64,000 nucleotides of DNA from Parasponia andersonii (Eukaryota > Streptophyta > Magnoliopsida > Rosales > Cannabaceae): the NCBI GenBank assembly GCA_002914805.1, contig JXTB01000002.1, forward strand, positions 3,133,390 to 3,197,389, read 5' to 3'. The position numbers and the translations under genes are program-made. Positions 1 through 12,500 of the stretch are shown piece by piece. Position 1 is the stretch's first letter. Each line of letters begins with the position of its first letter. The notes below the pieces were generated by a model. That model was given only the letters and a program-made list of their open reading frames with translations. It was not told the DNA's origin and searched no databases.

Positions 1-1348
1 TCAACTAAGTATCCTAGACTCCTACTATGAAAATCTAAATCAATACAAAACAACAATAAGAGGCATATAAACCAAGAAATTAAACTAGTATATGAGGACT
101 TTGACTTATGGGCCCTAATAGAGAGAGATTTTTGTTTTTAAGTACTCTGTTTGTGGAGTTGTTTCCATGATGCAGGACAGGAAAAGCTTAATAGAATATG
201 TAAGTTGTATTCATATTATCATTTCTATTTGGTTAGATAAAATCCTAACTGCTCCCTTGGAAAAATTATGAAGCAGACAAGAAGTTAAAAATAATTCCTA
301 TTCATTTATTTTGCATAAAATGCGGATTTACATGTGCATGTTATATAAATTAATTGACTAATTTTAAAGACATTCCAAAATATCAGTGCTTCTAATTCAA
401 ATATTTTAGACTACCTAGGTGTAAAAACAAGACAAAACAAACCCCATTCCACGCAGTTGTTTTCCTTTTCTGGTTTTATAAATAGTATTAATCCAAATTT
501 TCAATGGTCTTAATTCTACCAAACCATTCATTGTTTTTTTGTTGATATTACAAAATTTGACATTTCAACATGTATTTATTGGATTCTTTTTATAACAAAT
601 GATGTTACAATATTAATGTTCCATAATGCCTAGGGAGTTTACTTTGGTCAGATGTAATCCAAATTAGTAAGTAGTTTTGCACGTGATCTGATCATATTAA
701 GACTCAAATTAATCAAACTTTAACAAATCCCAATAGTTTTCCTCGTTTTATTTTTTGGGTTTTGAAAATCCCAATAGCTTACATTGGCATGATGTAATAT
801 CTAGCTCATTAATAAGAACTTCTTGAAACTTAAGCTAAAATAAGATAGAAATGCAAAACAGTATATTGGTTTTTGCATTAGTATCAGATTATTTACTGTA
901 TATATATTTTAGGCTTTTATTGGAATTTGGAACTAGGAGGAAAGAAAGTGACTGTTGCAAAGAAATAAAACATCAGCATAGTTAATATACCTCCATTTAA
1001 AGTCCTTGACAACAGCTGGGAATCTTTATTTACACCTTTTAAGTTCTAGCTTATTATTTTTTTGAGCTGCAAGGCTATAGGATTAAATAGGGAAAATAAA
1101 ATAGTCTTTTAAAAAGTGGCTTAAATAGGATTATGGCCTTCCAGAGAATGACAACAGAGATGTCCTTTTCCTTCTGTCCATGATCAAATCAGAGTCTTTA
1201 AAAGACTTCCCTACGGACTTCCTCAACTCACTTCATTCAAAACTACTAGAAAAGAAAAACCTTTCTTTCATTCTCTAAAACCTCTCCTAAGGTTGTTCTA
1301 TATATTATTTTTTTTCTTAAACCTTTTTCTTCTACTACTTTTCTAGCT
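1..1348. other. Upstream non-coding region of the ERF gene
   Basis: AT-rich sequence with no ORF that looks like a protein. The last 150 bases before the start codon are pyrimidine-rich and free of long ORFs, as expected for a plant promoter and leader. I could not fix a TATA box or transcription start. It should contain the promoter of the ERF gene that begins at 1349. Confidence 0.5.
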
Positions 1349-2404
1349 ATGTCCACCTCCAAAACCTTAGATAAACCCTTCAAAGGCTATGAACATAGTC
1401 ACCCTCAAATGGGTTTCGCTATCCTACAAAGAAACACATCTCCAACTCAACCAGGTGAGAGAAGAGGCAGGAGGAAGCAAGCTGAACCAGGGAGGTTTCT
1501 TGGGGTGAGAAGAAGACCTTGGGGTAGATATGCTGCTGAGATAAGGGACCCAACCACTAAAGAAAGGCACTGGCTTGGGACTTTTGATACTGCTCAAGAG
1601 GCTGCCCTTGCTTATGACAGGGCTGCCCTCTCCATGAAGGGCAACCAAGCCAGAACCAACTTTGTTTACACTGATCACAACAACACTAGTTTCCACTCAC
1701 TTCATCATCTTAGTCCCCTTGATGTCCAAACTCTTTTGCCACCCTCACAGTTCATTTGCAGCACTACTACTCAGAGTAAACAACCCACCAACCAGAATAG
1801 TCCACCTCAGCCTTTCATGACATGTCAGACTGAAACCCCTACTAACCAATCAAATAATGACACGTTTTCTGAAACCTCATATGGATCATCACCACCAAAT
1901 CATGATGACCATGATAACAACTACTTCTTTTTCTCCAATGATTCTAACTCAGGCTACTTGGGCTGCATTGTTCCTGACAACTGCTTAAGACCCCCTCCTC
2001 CTCCTTCTCATGATCCCAAAAGAAGCGACTTCAGTACTTCAAATGACCTGAACTTCTGCTCCATGAGTACCAATTCTGCTGAAACTAAATCACATTGGGA
2101 CTTGATTAGTGAAGTCGTGGCACCAGTTCCATCATCAATGGCTTCAAATCCAGGAGATCTTATGCCTTGTTTGGATGATTACAATGTTGGGTTTTGGGAT
2201 AATAATCAGCAGCCATGGGAGCTGAATTCAGGAGACCTCTCTGCCATGATCAGATCTAACATCCCTTCGAATGAAGGAGCTTTTTACCCCCTCATTGACA
2301 ACTCTATCTATGGCTTAATATCTGGACCCACTTCTTCAGTGTCTTGCTCTCCTTCAGTTCCTCCTTTTGGTGATGCAGTTGACTTGGGTCATTCTCTCTT
2401 TTAA
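1349..2404 (+). CDS. PUCHI: AP2/ERF transcription factor, PUCHI / ERF086 type
   Basis: Single-exon gene for a 351-residue nuclear DNA-binding protein. One AP2/ERF domain lies at about residues 49-106 with the hallmarks [36 protein letters not shown] and a closing RTNF. A basic stretch GERRGRRKQ (36-44) just before it is a likely nuclear signal. The N-terminus MSTSKTLD and the segment ILQRNTSP are, from memory, typical of the PUCHI (ERF086) branch of ERF subgroup VIIIb, beside LEAFY PETIOLE. In Arabidopsis PUCHI acts in lateral-root primordium patterning and floral meristem identity; its grass relatives control spikelet meristem fate. The C-terminal 240 residues are rich in Ser, Asn and Pro, low in complexity, and probably regulatory. 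The length is close to the Arabidopsis protein. The start gives the family N-terminus with no in-frame alternative needed. Family call very secure; exact orthology inferred. Confidence 0.93.
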   Translation: MSTSKTLDKPFKGYEHSHPQMGFAILQRNTSPTQPGERRGRRKQAEPGRFLGVRRRPWGRYAAEIRDPTTKERHWLGTFDTAQEAALAYDRAALSMKGNQARTNFVYTDHNNTSFHSLHHLSPLDVQTLLPPSQFICSTTTQSKQPTNQNSPPQPFMTCQTETPTNQSNNDTFSETSYGSSPPNHDDHDNNYFFFSNDSNSGYLGCIVPDNCLRPPPPPSHDPKRSDFSTSNDLNFCSMSTNSAETKSHWDLISEVVAPVPSSMASNPGDLMPCLDDYNVGFWDNNQQPWELNSGDLSAMIRSNIPSNEGAFYPLIDNSIYGLISGPTSSVSCSPSVPPFGDAVDLGHSLF

Positions 2405-3249
2405 GTATATGTATTTCATCTGCTGTAGTGCATCTGTCTATATATGGGTGCACCAGTATACTCATCCCATTTATCATATCCATGCACTTTTTCTAGTTAG
2501 CTCTTTTTCTTCAGTCTTGAGTTTTTCTTGCTACTCTTTCTTCTCTGTAATTATCCTTGAGGTAAAAGAACATCCAAATATAACAAGAAAGAGATTTGGA
2601 ATGTCTACTAAAATTTAACAAGAATTTAATGCAGCAAGTATTTATTTTCTTATTCTTTTTCTTTAGTTTGTTATAGTAGAGTTTAGGCTATCTCCAATCT
2701 AAAATTTTGAAATGGTGTAACTATACACTAAAATGGTGTAATTCTCACCTCATTTCATGTGTTACTCTTGCATCAAATGTTAAACTAAACAGAATATTCC
2801 CCTTTTTTTCTCTATTTTTTTTAATTCTCAATAATTAATTTATTTCATAAATTATTAAATTATATATTAATTAACACATTATTGCAATAGTATATTCTAG
2901 TATACTAAATTATTGGAAAAAAATATTCTAGTAAAGTAGAGACACTGAAAATTAAGAAATTACTTTTAATTAAATGAATATTGCATTTAATAGAAAATTT
3001 TAAAAACTATTAAATTACATTTATTTTTAATTTTCTACTAACTGAATATTGCATTTCATAGAAAGTTTAAAAAAATATTACATTTAACACCAGTCCACAA
3101 CTGGAAAAATCATTACGTTTAATATTTTTTTTAAAACAAATAAATAGTGTTCCACCAAATTTACTACACTAATTTGGTATAAATTTTAGTTTATATAACA
3201 GTCAAAATTAAAGAAGTATAAATTATATAAATTATTATATAATAAATAA

Positions 3250-3500
3250 NNNNNNNNNNNNNNNNNNNNNNNNNNNNNNNNNNNNNNNNNNNNNNNNNNN
3301 NNNNNNNNNNNNNNNNNNNNNNNNNNNNNNNNNNNNNNNNNNNNNNNNNNNNNNNNNNNNNNNNNNNNNNNNNNNNNNNNNNNNNNNNNNNNNNNNNNNN
3401 NNNNNNNNNNNNNNNNNNNNNNNNNNNNNNNNNNNNNNNNNNNNNNNNNNNNNNNNNNNNNNNNNNNNNNNNNNNNNNNNNNNNNNNNNNNNNNNNNNNN
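3250..3500. other. Assembly gap (251 N)
   Basis: A run of 251 undetermined bases. It is flanked on the right by a pure TA repeat and on the left by AT-only sequence, so the gap probably reflects a dinucleotide repeat that could not be assembled. Its true length is unknown. Confidence 0.99.

Positions 3501-3531
<31 letters not shown>
3501..3531. repeat. (TA)n microsatellite beside the gap
   Basis: Thirty-one bases of uninterrupted TA directly after the N run. It probably continues into the gap. Confidence 0.95.
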
Positions 3532-3533
<2 letters not shown>

Positions 3534-5883
3534 ACAATCATTTTCTTTGTTAACTTTTTTTAATTGTGGGTGCGCTTTATCTTTAAGGCTATTTTTTATA
3601 CTATATTATCTTGCTATTTGATACGCGCATTTACTATTTAATTTCACATTTTGATAATATAAAAAATTATAATAAAATTTACGTTTCAATTAAAAGGCTA
3701 AAAAGGTGCAAATAAGGGCGTACAAGAATCGTGCAGCTAACATTCTTCGTTCAAGTTATTAGTAACTTAGGTTTCAATATGGATTGGTCGCTGCCAAGCA
3801 GACATTCCCTTGTCCAAAGTTTAACTCCTAGTTTGTAATTGTTTTTTTAAAAAAAAAAAATAAAATTGATGTAAAGGGGTTTTAGACATTAGAGGGTGAG
3901 TATGTAGGAGCATGGCGTGACTGCATAAAAATCCTTAGTCCCAACTTTTAAGGAATATAGGATCAGTAACGTCATTGAGTACTGTTGGGTCTTCGCGTCT
4001 TTGCGTGTTTGTGTCTTTTAGAGAAACTTTATTGTGTACTACTCATTTGGCACTAGGTGTAGAGTCATAATATGCTATCAACTCTCTTCAAATAATAATA
4101 ATAATAATAATGCTATCAACTCAGGCGCTACAGGTTTTTGACTGTGAACTCAAAATCAATATTGTAGTCTCCAACTTAGCCCGTTTCCTTTATCCACTTC
4201 AAACAGTCTGATATTTACGTTACCAATATTAACAACAATGAATAGTCTTTTATGTTTAGGCTTCAAAACAAAAAGTCGAAAATGAAAAAAAAAAATATCC
4301 AAGGGAACTTAGGGAAGGTTCTGTCACTTTTAAAACATCAATCAGGGCAGGCAAATATCAGTGTAAGTAACTTTCTTGCCATGTAAGAAAAAGTTCAATG
4401 GCAACATGGGAAATTATTCAAAAGACAACATGAGCATTTGAGTTTTACATCGTTCTACATCAATAGCCATGAATCATAAGGGCCCATGGACATGATTACT
4501 TTGATCATTCTCTTAATTTTCTTTGTTTGGTTCCAAAAATATAGGCATGGTTCCTTTGAATGATCTTTCAAATAGTCAATAGGAGAATTTTCCATATAAA
4601 GAGATTGATCACAAAGCTCTTCATGTCAGAGAATCTTGATTGGTCCATCATTTGGTAATTGCTAAGCGTCGAGTATTGACTTACAAAACAAAAGGTTTCA
4701 CTTTCATGAAATATGGGCAAATTAAATGATAAAATAATGAAATCCCAAGTGGCTTAAAGCTTTAAATTCTCAAGTCAGGTTGTCATGTAGTGGAATAGTC
4801 AGCAGAAGGCGACAAAACAAAAAAGGTTCACATCATTTTACAAGGAAACAAAACCCAAAAATACTGGAAACAAATGGAAATTACATGACCCAATTCTGAA
4901 AATGGTCAAAACATGTCAACAAACAGCTTTGACGAAAAAAATGATCATAATCATGAAAGCCATTCTTATTGCCTTCTTTCTGCTTAACAAGATTTGAGCA
5001 CATTTATTTTCGAGCCATTATTTTCAACCCATAATAAAAGCAGCTGTTTACAAGGCATAAATGAAGTATTATCAATCATATCTTACAAGTAATAATCGAA
5101 TCGACAAACTTTCTTCACTTGCATAAGTGGAGCCAATATTTGGTATGAATAAAGCAAATTCTCAGGAACAGAGAGCAATCCCCCAAATAAAACGGGGACC
5201 AAGAAGAACAATTATTGCATAGTCAAGAGTTGCTTCTTCATATATTTTGTATTTCATAATAAAATTAAAAATAACCAGGACAAGCATTTCAGTTGCCACA
5301 ACATATAATCTTTTCAAATATAAAGTAAGTAGCATTTTTTTTATGCCTCCTTGTGGTCTCTGAATTACTTTCACAGTAGCCCTTGGACAAAAAGTGGGAG
5401 GGAAACAAGAACTTCAAATTCAAAAGTTGGATTCGAAGCTTGCTCCGAATTCAAAGAAAAATAAACGGGGAAACAAAAAAGATAGACATGAAAACACGGT
5501 CAGTGTAAAAGGTAGAGTACCGTGGAACTGATCTTTCATTTTGAAAGAGAATGGGACACAATAAACACGAGCTGGATACAGATTTGCCTAATAGAACTGC
5601 AAGAAATTTTTTTTCATGGTTATTCATGAGCAGATTGGGAGGCTATATGGGGCTGCTAAACTTTTTGATGGTTGGCCATCGGTTATTCAAGATTAAAGAG
5701 ATAGCCAATATAAAGACTATATGAACACAGAAATGAACTGAGCAAAGATTGTATGCTAGGACTGAATTGTGAAAACATGATAAGTGAGATATGAAGCCTC
5801 TGTTTTGAGGACTTGCACCAAAAGGGGAAAAAAATGATGCTTTGGTTGGAGAAATTTGAAGAAAAAGAAGAATGGGAGAGTTC

Positions 5884-8800
5884 TTAGCTCGAAGTACGAG
5901 ACTCTGAGCTGGTACTAGCATTGCCACCAGTTGAGGTGCCAGGATTCTGAGCAGGCTGTTGAAGACTCACATGGGAGGCAGGACCGCCCTTTGAAAATGT
6001 TGAACCAACTGATCCACTAGAACTGCTCATTGATGAAGACATTCTGGCTGAAGTGGAGTCCTTAGTGGATCCTAGAGAGAGTTCAGGACGCGAGTCTGAA
6101 GATGAGGATGATGGAGCTAACGTACCAACGGCAGATCCAACCGGGTAGGGTGCGACTGGCATATCGGAAAGAGAAGACGCTGATGGACTATAACTTAGTG
6201 TTCCCACTGGGTGGTCAAATTTGCATGCTGGTCCGAACTTGCATACTCCACGTTGTGCATAGTGAGAGCAAAGTGGAGCACCCTGATTTTCAAATAACAC
6301 ATCAATTTACCAGAAAAAAAATCTTGGGAAAATAAAAGGGGAGACAGAGAAAAGGAATAAGTGACCAAACAAAAGAAAAAGATTGCCATCAAAAGAAATT
6401 GGCATATTGGTTAACTAAAGACAACAATAGGATGTGTGCAGAGGGCAGGCACATTTTGCAGCCAGGCCCAGTATCATCATGAAATATGAAGGAATAATGC
6501 CAGAAAACAGGATAACAGAATGAACAACCTAAGCTAGCAACAGAGAATGAAGCTGAGTGTTATACTCTGGTTACAACGAGTGACATGTTTCAACAATCAT
6601 TTTTGTACTTAAGACATGCATGAAGGCAAGCATATTGGGATACTACAGACAAGTGGCAGACATATTTTGGCAAATAACTAAGCTGATTTAAAAGAAAATA
6701 ATGTATATATAAAAAGACAGAAAAGTAATACAGACTAGAAAATAAATAAACTGAAGTTCCTTTTAAGAGGACCATGCATAAGCAGACAGAGGAACAGAAA
6801 CACGTGCATGTTTTATCAGGAACATCAGAAACTACAGTAGATGGCAAGTAAATGGATATGTAAATGCATGCAATTCACACCTTTCTTAAAACAAATAATT
6901 CAGTATGAGAAAGACAGCAAAATTGATAACCCATTTGAAATAAGAGAGCAACAACCTTGGTGGGTGGTTAATGTCAAAATGTCATCAGACTTTAATTCTT
7001 CTACAGAGAGAGGTAGGGAAGGAGTCTGCTATGCCAGACAACTCTATACAATTTTTTTTTCCCTATGTTAAATGAATACTTTGCAGTTGTAAAAAAATTT
7101 ACTAGGTCAAAAGTATTTTCTTCAGACAACTCCCAGTCTACAGCATCAGTTTTTCAAGTTGGATCTTCTAGATGAATGTAAAATGAGTTGGATCTAAAAC
7201 AAAAGGCAATGAGGCTGTAAGACCGCAGGGGAAGCTTACCGGACGCATAGGGAGACCAGCAGAGCTAAGGTTAACAGTTGTTTTCGGTGCAATAATATCC
7301 GGCGGATGATGGTATCTACATGAGGATCCAAATTTACAGTCCCCAGTTCTCATGTAATACTGGCAATCTTGTTGTCCAGGTCTTTCTGGAAAAGAATGTT
7401 CCTTCTGGCTACTAATTGAAGGACCAGCAGGAGAAGCGCCAGGTGGGTACGGTCCAGTATATGGTGGTGCTGAATGAGATAGTTGAGTTACACCATAAAC
7501 TTGTCCTGAACCAACAGGGGGTTGATTGCTAGGAGAGGGTAGTGGGCTTACAGATGCCTGCATACCATGGTTAAGCGCTCAATGAAAAAACATGAAACTT
7601 GGAAATAAGAGCAAGGAAAGGAAAATCTACTGACCATGTAAGAACCCCCCCAACCCGGAAAAGGCACCATGCCTGGTGATATCAACACAGGACCATAAGG
7701 GCTTTGAACATATGAGCCTTGTACCAAAGAAGGCCTTGCAACTACTACTCCATATTGCTGTGATGAGGAACCAGACGGAGATTGCATTGGTGGATATAAT
7801 GTATGTGCAGGAACTGGTGCAGGTACAGGTGGAACTGGAGTTGCAGGTGATGGGACATGAAGTTGCATGCCAGCCGATTGGGGATGATGAAATTTACACG
7901 ATGCACCAAACTTGCACTGTCCGGTCTTCACGTAGTATGAACACTCTTTTTCACCCTATTTTAGTTGAAAAAGTAAAAGAAAATCAAGATTGCGAATTCC
8001 AACACATGCAAAAGGAAAAGAGGACACTGACATGGAAAGGAATTGAATGAACAGAACATAAAAGGTGAAGAAAAACAGACCGGTCGCAATGGGTATCCAT
8101 CATAATTTAGTGAAACAGGGCCAGCAGAACCTCCTCCCTGTCTAGGATGATGATACTTACAAGAAGCACCAAATTTGCATGTTCCTGTCCTCATAAAATA
8201 CTGCCATATATAGGAATCAAATTAACCATCAAAGACTATTAAACATCCAGACCTAACTTCACCTTTAACAAGCAAGAAACGAAAGCTGAATATCGTATCC
8301 AATAGAATAATGAAAATGTGCATTGCCTAATACAAACCATTTGGCATAATGGAATTAGCATATTGAGCTTCAAAATCATGTAGAACAATCATACTAAATA
8401 CCTGGCATACAGGCTGGCCAACTCGCTCCGGAAACTCCCCTCCACCAGCTCTAGCGACTCCCATAACCTGAGTAGTGTGTATCTTTCAAAATTGACTAGT
8501 AGAAAAAGCCAATACACAGAATATTTAACCACCTGATATCCATATAGATCCTACTAATGAAATTTTCCAAAACAACAAATTAACGTACGAAAAGTAAAAA
8601 GTTAAGAGAAACCACCAAAATCCCACAAAAAGAAATGCCCAAATTTGCAAAACCCACAATCGAATCCACATGCAAAACAACAATTTCTCAACTGCAATAC
8701 AAGATCAAACCAAATTGAACCACGAAAACTAAATGATCACATCAAAATCATCCATTTAAGGCTAAAATTCACCGAAATTCGAAGCGAAAAAAACCCGAAA

Positions 8801-9209
8801 TTTACCGCGGCGCGGTCTCGGGGATGATTGAACCGACACCGTGAGCCATAGCCACAATACCCAGTCCTCAAATAGAAGATACAATCAGCCTCGTCGGGTC
8901 TTTCCGGGTACAGTTCCTCTCCGCCTAAACCCAACTGCCAAACGGCCTCTACACCATTTTTGGCCACAAGCAAAGCCCCAGAGATCAAAGACCCATTTCA
9001 GAAATCGAATAAGAAGAAAAACCCGAATAAGAAGAAAAACCCACATTTCACTCGGAATCGAGAAACCCCGGAATTGAAATGTGAGTGAAATGAAACGAAA
9101 CGAAATGAAGCTCACCTTCGAGCCCTGTTTCTGGTCCGGTACCGGTCCATCCCGGGGACAGATCGGACAGTGACCCACCTTCCGTTGTAGCCCGACCGTA
9201 CCTCTCCAT
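5884..9209 (-). CDS. CCCH zinc-finger protein with five fingers, ZFN / AtC3H58 type
   Basis: Seven-exon gene; the joined CDS is 1461 bases, 486 residues. Exons (- strand): 9209-9116, 8948-8806, 8467-8402, 8200-8081, 7955-7635, 7557-7240, 6282-5884; all introns are GT-AG and the phases close. The protein starts [12 protein letters not shown] and has five C-x8-C-x5-C-x3-H fingers at about residues 54-73, 100-119, 146-165, 313-332 and 359-378. The first three are clustered, then comes a Pro/Ser/Gln-rich linker, then the last two; the tail is Ser-rich. Exons 2, 4, 5, 6 and 7 each carry all or most of one finger; finger 2 is split over exons 3 and 4. This is the plant ZFN-like group that includes the six-finger HUA1. 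Such proteins bind RNA or DNA and take part in mRNA processing. The exact role is not visible here. The start at 9209 is the first ATG after a pyrimidine-rich leader. Confidence 0.92.
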
Positions 9210-9570
9210 TGTACGCACTCAATAGAGACAGTGTGTGTGAAGCAGAGACTGAGTCTGATTGTTTGTACAGTAATCTGGATTGTTCTAGACTATATATATA
9301 TATAGATAGATAGATATATATATATATATGTATATATAATTATGTACAGGGGAATGAGACACAAGAACAAGCCCTGATCAAATTCAAGGAAACTAGAGAG
9401 AGAAAGTAGAGAGAGAATCACACACACACACTCTCTCTCCCTCACACTCGAACCAAACCAAACCCAACCCAACCCAACCCAACCCGTTTTCCTCTTCCCC
9501 CTCCTCTCTCTCTCTCTCTCTCAGTCTCTCTCTCTAACTTCTTTCCGTTTCTCTCTCTCTCTCAGTTTTT
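9210..9570 (-). promoter_or_regulatory. Leader/promoter of the CCCH gene with simple repeats
   Basis: Directly upstream of the CCCH start codon. It holds a TA/GATA microsatellite at 9291-9338, an ACACAC/CTCTCT stretch near 9420-9440, a short AACCC repeat near 9465-9485 and a long CT tract at about 9505-9565. Read in the gene's direction these are GA-rich blocks, common in plant leaders and core promoters. No transcription start can be fixed. Confidence 0.45.
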
Positions 9571-12500
9571 TCAAAGGGCTTGTTTTTTCCATTACGTAAC
9601 CCTGAAAGAGAGTCTCCTTTTTTTTCTTTTTTCTTTTATTTTTATTTTTTATTTTTGGGTCTGAGAAAGTCTGTTAGTTTATTACGCGCCAAATATTGGA
9701 TTATCATATTAATTAATTTAAACCAATTAAATTACCCTTAATTAATTATTATTGTTATTATTATTAATTTTTGGTTGTACGAGTTAGGAATTAGAACAGA
9801 ACAGGTAGCCAGAGCAGTTTCAGTGAGAGAGAAAAATAAAGAGAGAGAAGGGGGCTTAGGGGTAGTGAAATTACGTGGATGCCCCTCGTTTATTCCAGCA
9901 CGTGACTGAAAAAAAAAAAGAAAAAAAAAAAGACAAAACAGTATCAGAGTGTTTGAGGGACATGACAAGGGATTTTTTTTGGATTTTGGAACGAATAAGA
10001 GTAACTACAAAAAGGTGATGATGAGATTAATTAAATAGGTCTTGCGGTTAAACCATCTCAAACTGGAAGTTGTTCCCCTCCACGTGGCGTTCTAGGCTGC
10101 TCTTCCTTAAATTATTTTTAACAAAAATAAATTGAAAAATAAAAGTATAAATTATTGGGACTACCAAGATTATTTCTGGTATTTACTTTTTCTTAAGATG
10201 TATTAAATTTAGTATTTACACATTCCTTCCAAAATGAAGGGAAGGGTTCTCAATTTGAATCTCCATCTCCAATAAAATAACATAAAACAATAGCAATTTT
10301 AACATTTTTATTATTCCCATATTGTGAAGACTTAAGATTGATATTGCGGTCTCGTGGATCGTTAGCAAAAAAATAAAATTATTTTTAACATTTTTAGATG
10401 ATTTTTAGTGTCATTAAATATCCGGACTAATAGGTATATTCCCCAGTCATTTTATTTGGGATTTTGGTATGGGATTTATATTTTTAATTTGGAGGAAAAA
10501 TGAAGGTTCTTAACACTATCAAAATGAAATCCAAAAGGTTCAAAATTACAAATTACGTTAACTTACTGTTAAATTGCTAGCATTTTCAGAGGCTAAATTC
10601 AGTGCACATATATCTATCCATTATTTGCAGCCAGCAGCACCATATACATATATAATATATATCCTCGAAATTAAGAGAATTTATTCGAACCCATGATGGA
10701 ATATTTAGTTTATTTTTCTTATTAAAAAAATAAAAATGAAAATTGTTGGTGTGTGCAGAAATGTGACAAGCAATAATTAAGTATCATACTTTTTTGAGGA
10801 TGAATGAGATCGGAGCACTTTTTCAATTTTCAGTCAATCACGTCCTAATCTCATGGGAAAATACATAATGCATAATGATAATAATAATACATAAAAAGAG
10901 AGTCAGAGACCCTCCACTCCGTTGGTGAGGTTAGCTGAGCTGAACCAATTTGGTCATCAGGGTGGCCCTCCTCTCATCTTTTAGCAGCCTTTTTTCCACT
11001 TTCTATTTAATTATTCTAACTTCGTCCATGTCTATTATAACATTTTCTAATTGTCTTTTTTTGATTTTTTTTTTTTCCCCACAAATAAAATAAATACTAA
11101 ATTTTAGTAGTATAGGATTCTCTGTTGTTGTATGTGTAATGTTTATTTTATTGTAAAATAGAATAGAGTAATTACGATAAAAAAAAATACGTGGAATAAC
11201 AAAAAAAAGAAAAAGAAAACAAATATATATAATATAAAAATGTCAGGGACATATTGGGGATTACATGTAATTTAACTGTGAAGTAAAGTTAGAATCTGAA
11301 GTGGAAAACTAGGGACTTAGGATTTGGACACTTTCAGCGGCGCGACACTTCTTCTAAGCCAATTAAAAAGCGAAACGTGTATTTCAAGACCCACTTTCAC
11401 AGGTTTCTCCAATCCTCTCTCAAAGAGCGTGGACCACGCGCTGTAAGTGTCCGTACAACCGGGGGAATTACCGAGAAAACAAAACATACATACAAAAGAT
11501 TAAAACTTGAGGAGAGTAAGATAATTATTTAATTTATTTCACAAAAATACTTCAAAAAATTAAGAAAGAAAAAAGATTTGCTCGTTACTATTTTTCGTTT
11601 ATTGTTTAAGAGAAATCGATAGAAAATACATTGAAAGTTCCTATAGTTTTTTCAATTTAAAACAAAAAGTAGAAATGCCCCTAAACAAGCCTAGAACAAT
11701 GGGCACTAAATCAAAACTACTAAATGAGAAATTAGACTGGTGTCAATTTTTTTTACACTACATGTCAATATTAAATAAATATCCGTTATTTTTTGGAACC
11801 AAAATGGATCAAATGTTATATATATATATATGATGTATCCATTTATATATATAGGTCATTTTACTACAATAATTGAAAAACCAATATCTATTTTAAAGAT
11901 GTCTTGAATTCAAACCTTTTGCTAACAGCCCCTTAACTAAAAATAGGCTTATGTGGTGACATTTTCATTCTTTCTTTTTTCAAAATAAAACTAACTTTGA
12001 ACATTTTTGCAACTTGCACACTTCATTTCACTTTCAAAAAAATAACTAAATAAGTTCAAAATTTAGGGGAAAAAAAAAAGTTCAACAGTGGAAAAAAAAA
12101 ATTGAATAAATTTGGAAAGTGGTTTTGGACGAATTGTTCTGGCGCGTGATGTGAAGCATTTAATTCCGTTAAAGACCCAAAGCCTGGTGAGCGTCATGCC
12201 GAGCTTGAATTTCAGATGTTGGCTACTCCGAGAAAAGAACGGCTAAGATCTGTTTCATCGAACCAACGGCTGAGATGGATTACGTGTCAGCATCGGGGCA
12301 GTGGCGAGACTCGGGAGTGACCGGGCGGTGAGGTGTCGGGGGGGAGTAGGTGAGAGGCCTATAAATGCATAACCATTCCGTGCAGCGGGTAAAACCTGTG
12401 ACCGGGCGGAGCCGGTGGGAGTCGAGGCTGAGTGGGGAACAAGGGAACCGGAGGAACCGGTCAGCAGGTGGAAAGTGGTTTCGTTTGACTTGGACAAGAT

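Larger units (their letters stand above)
2405..5883. other. Non-coding region between the ERF and CCCH genes
   Basis: No supported gene. It contains the 3' UTR of the ERF gene on the left, a very AT-rich stretch with short degenerate direct repeats around 2930-3080, the assembly gap, and from about 5500 the probable 3' UTR of the CCCH gene read from the - strand. The short ORFs here have no recognisable domain and lie in low-complexity DNA. Confidence 0.5.

Noticed and set aside
1424..1696. 90-codon ORF antisense to the ERF gene
   Set aside because: Lies wholly opposite the conserved AP2 domain and has no recognisable family.
3191..3541. ORFs spanning the assembly gap
   Set aside because: They consist of undetermined residues and a TA repeat; an artefact of N being read as open.
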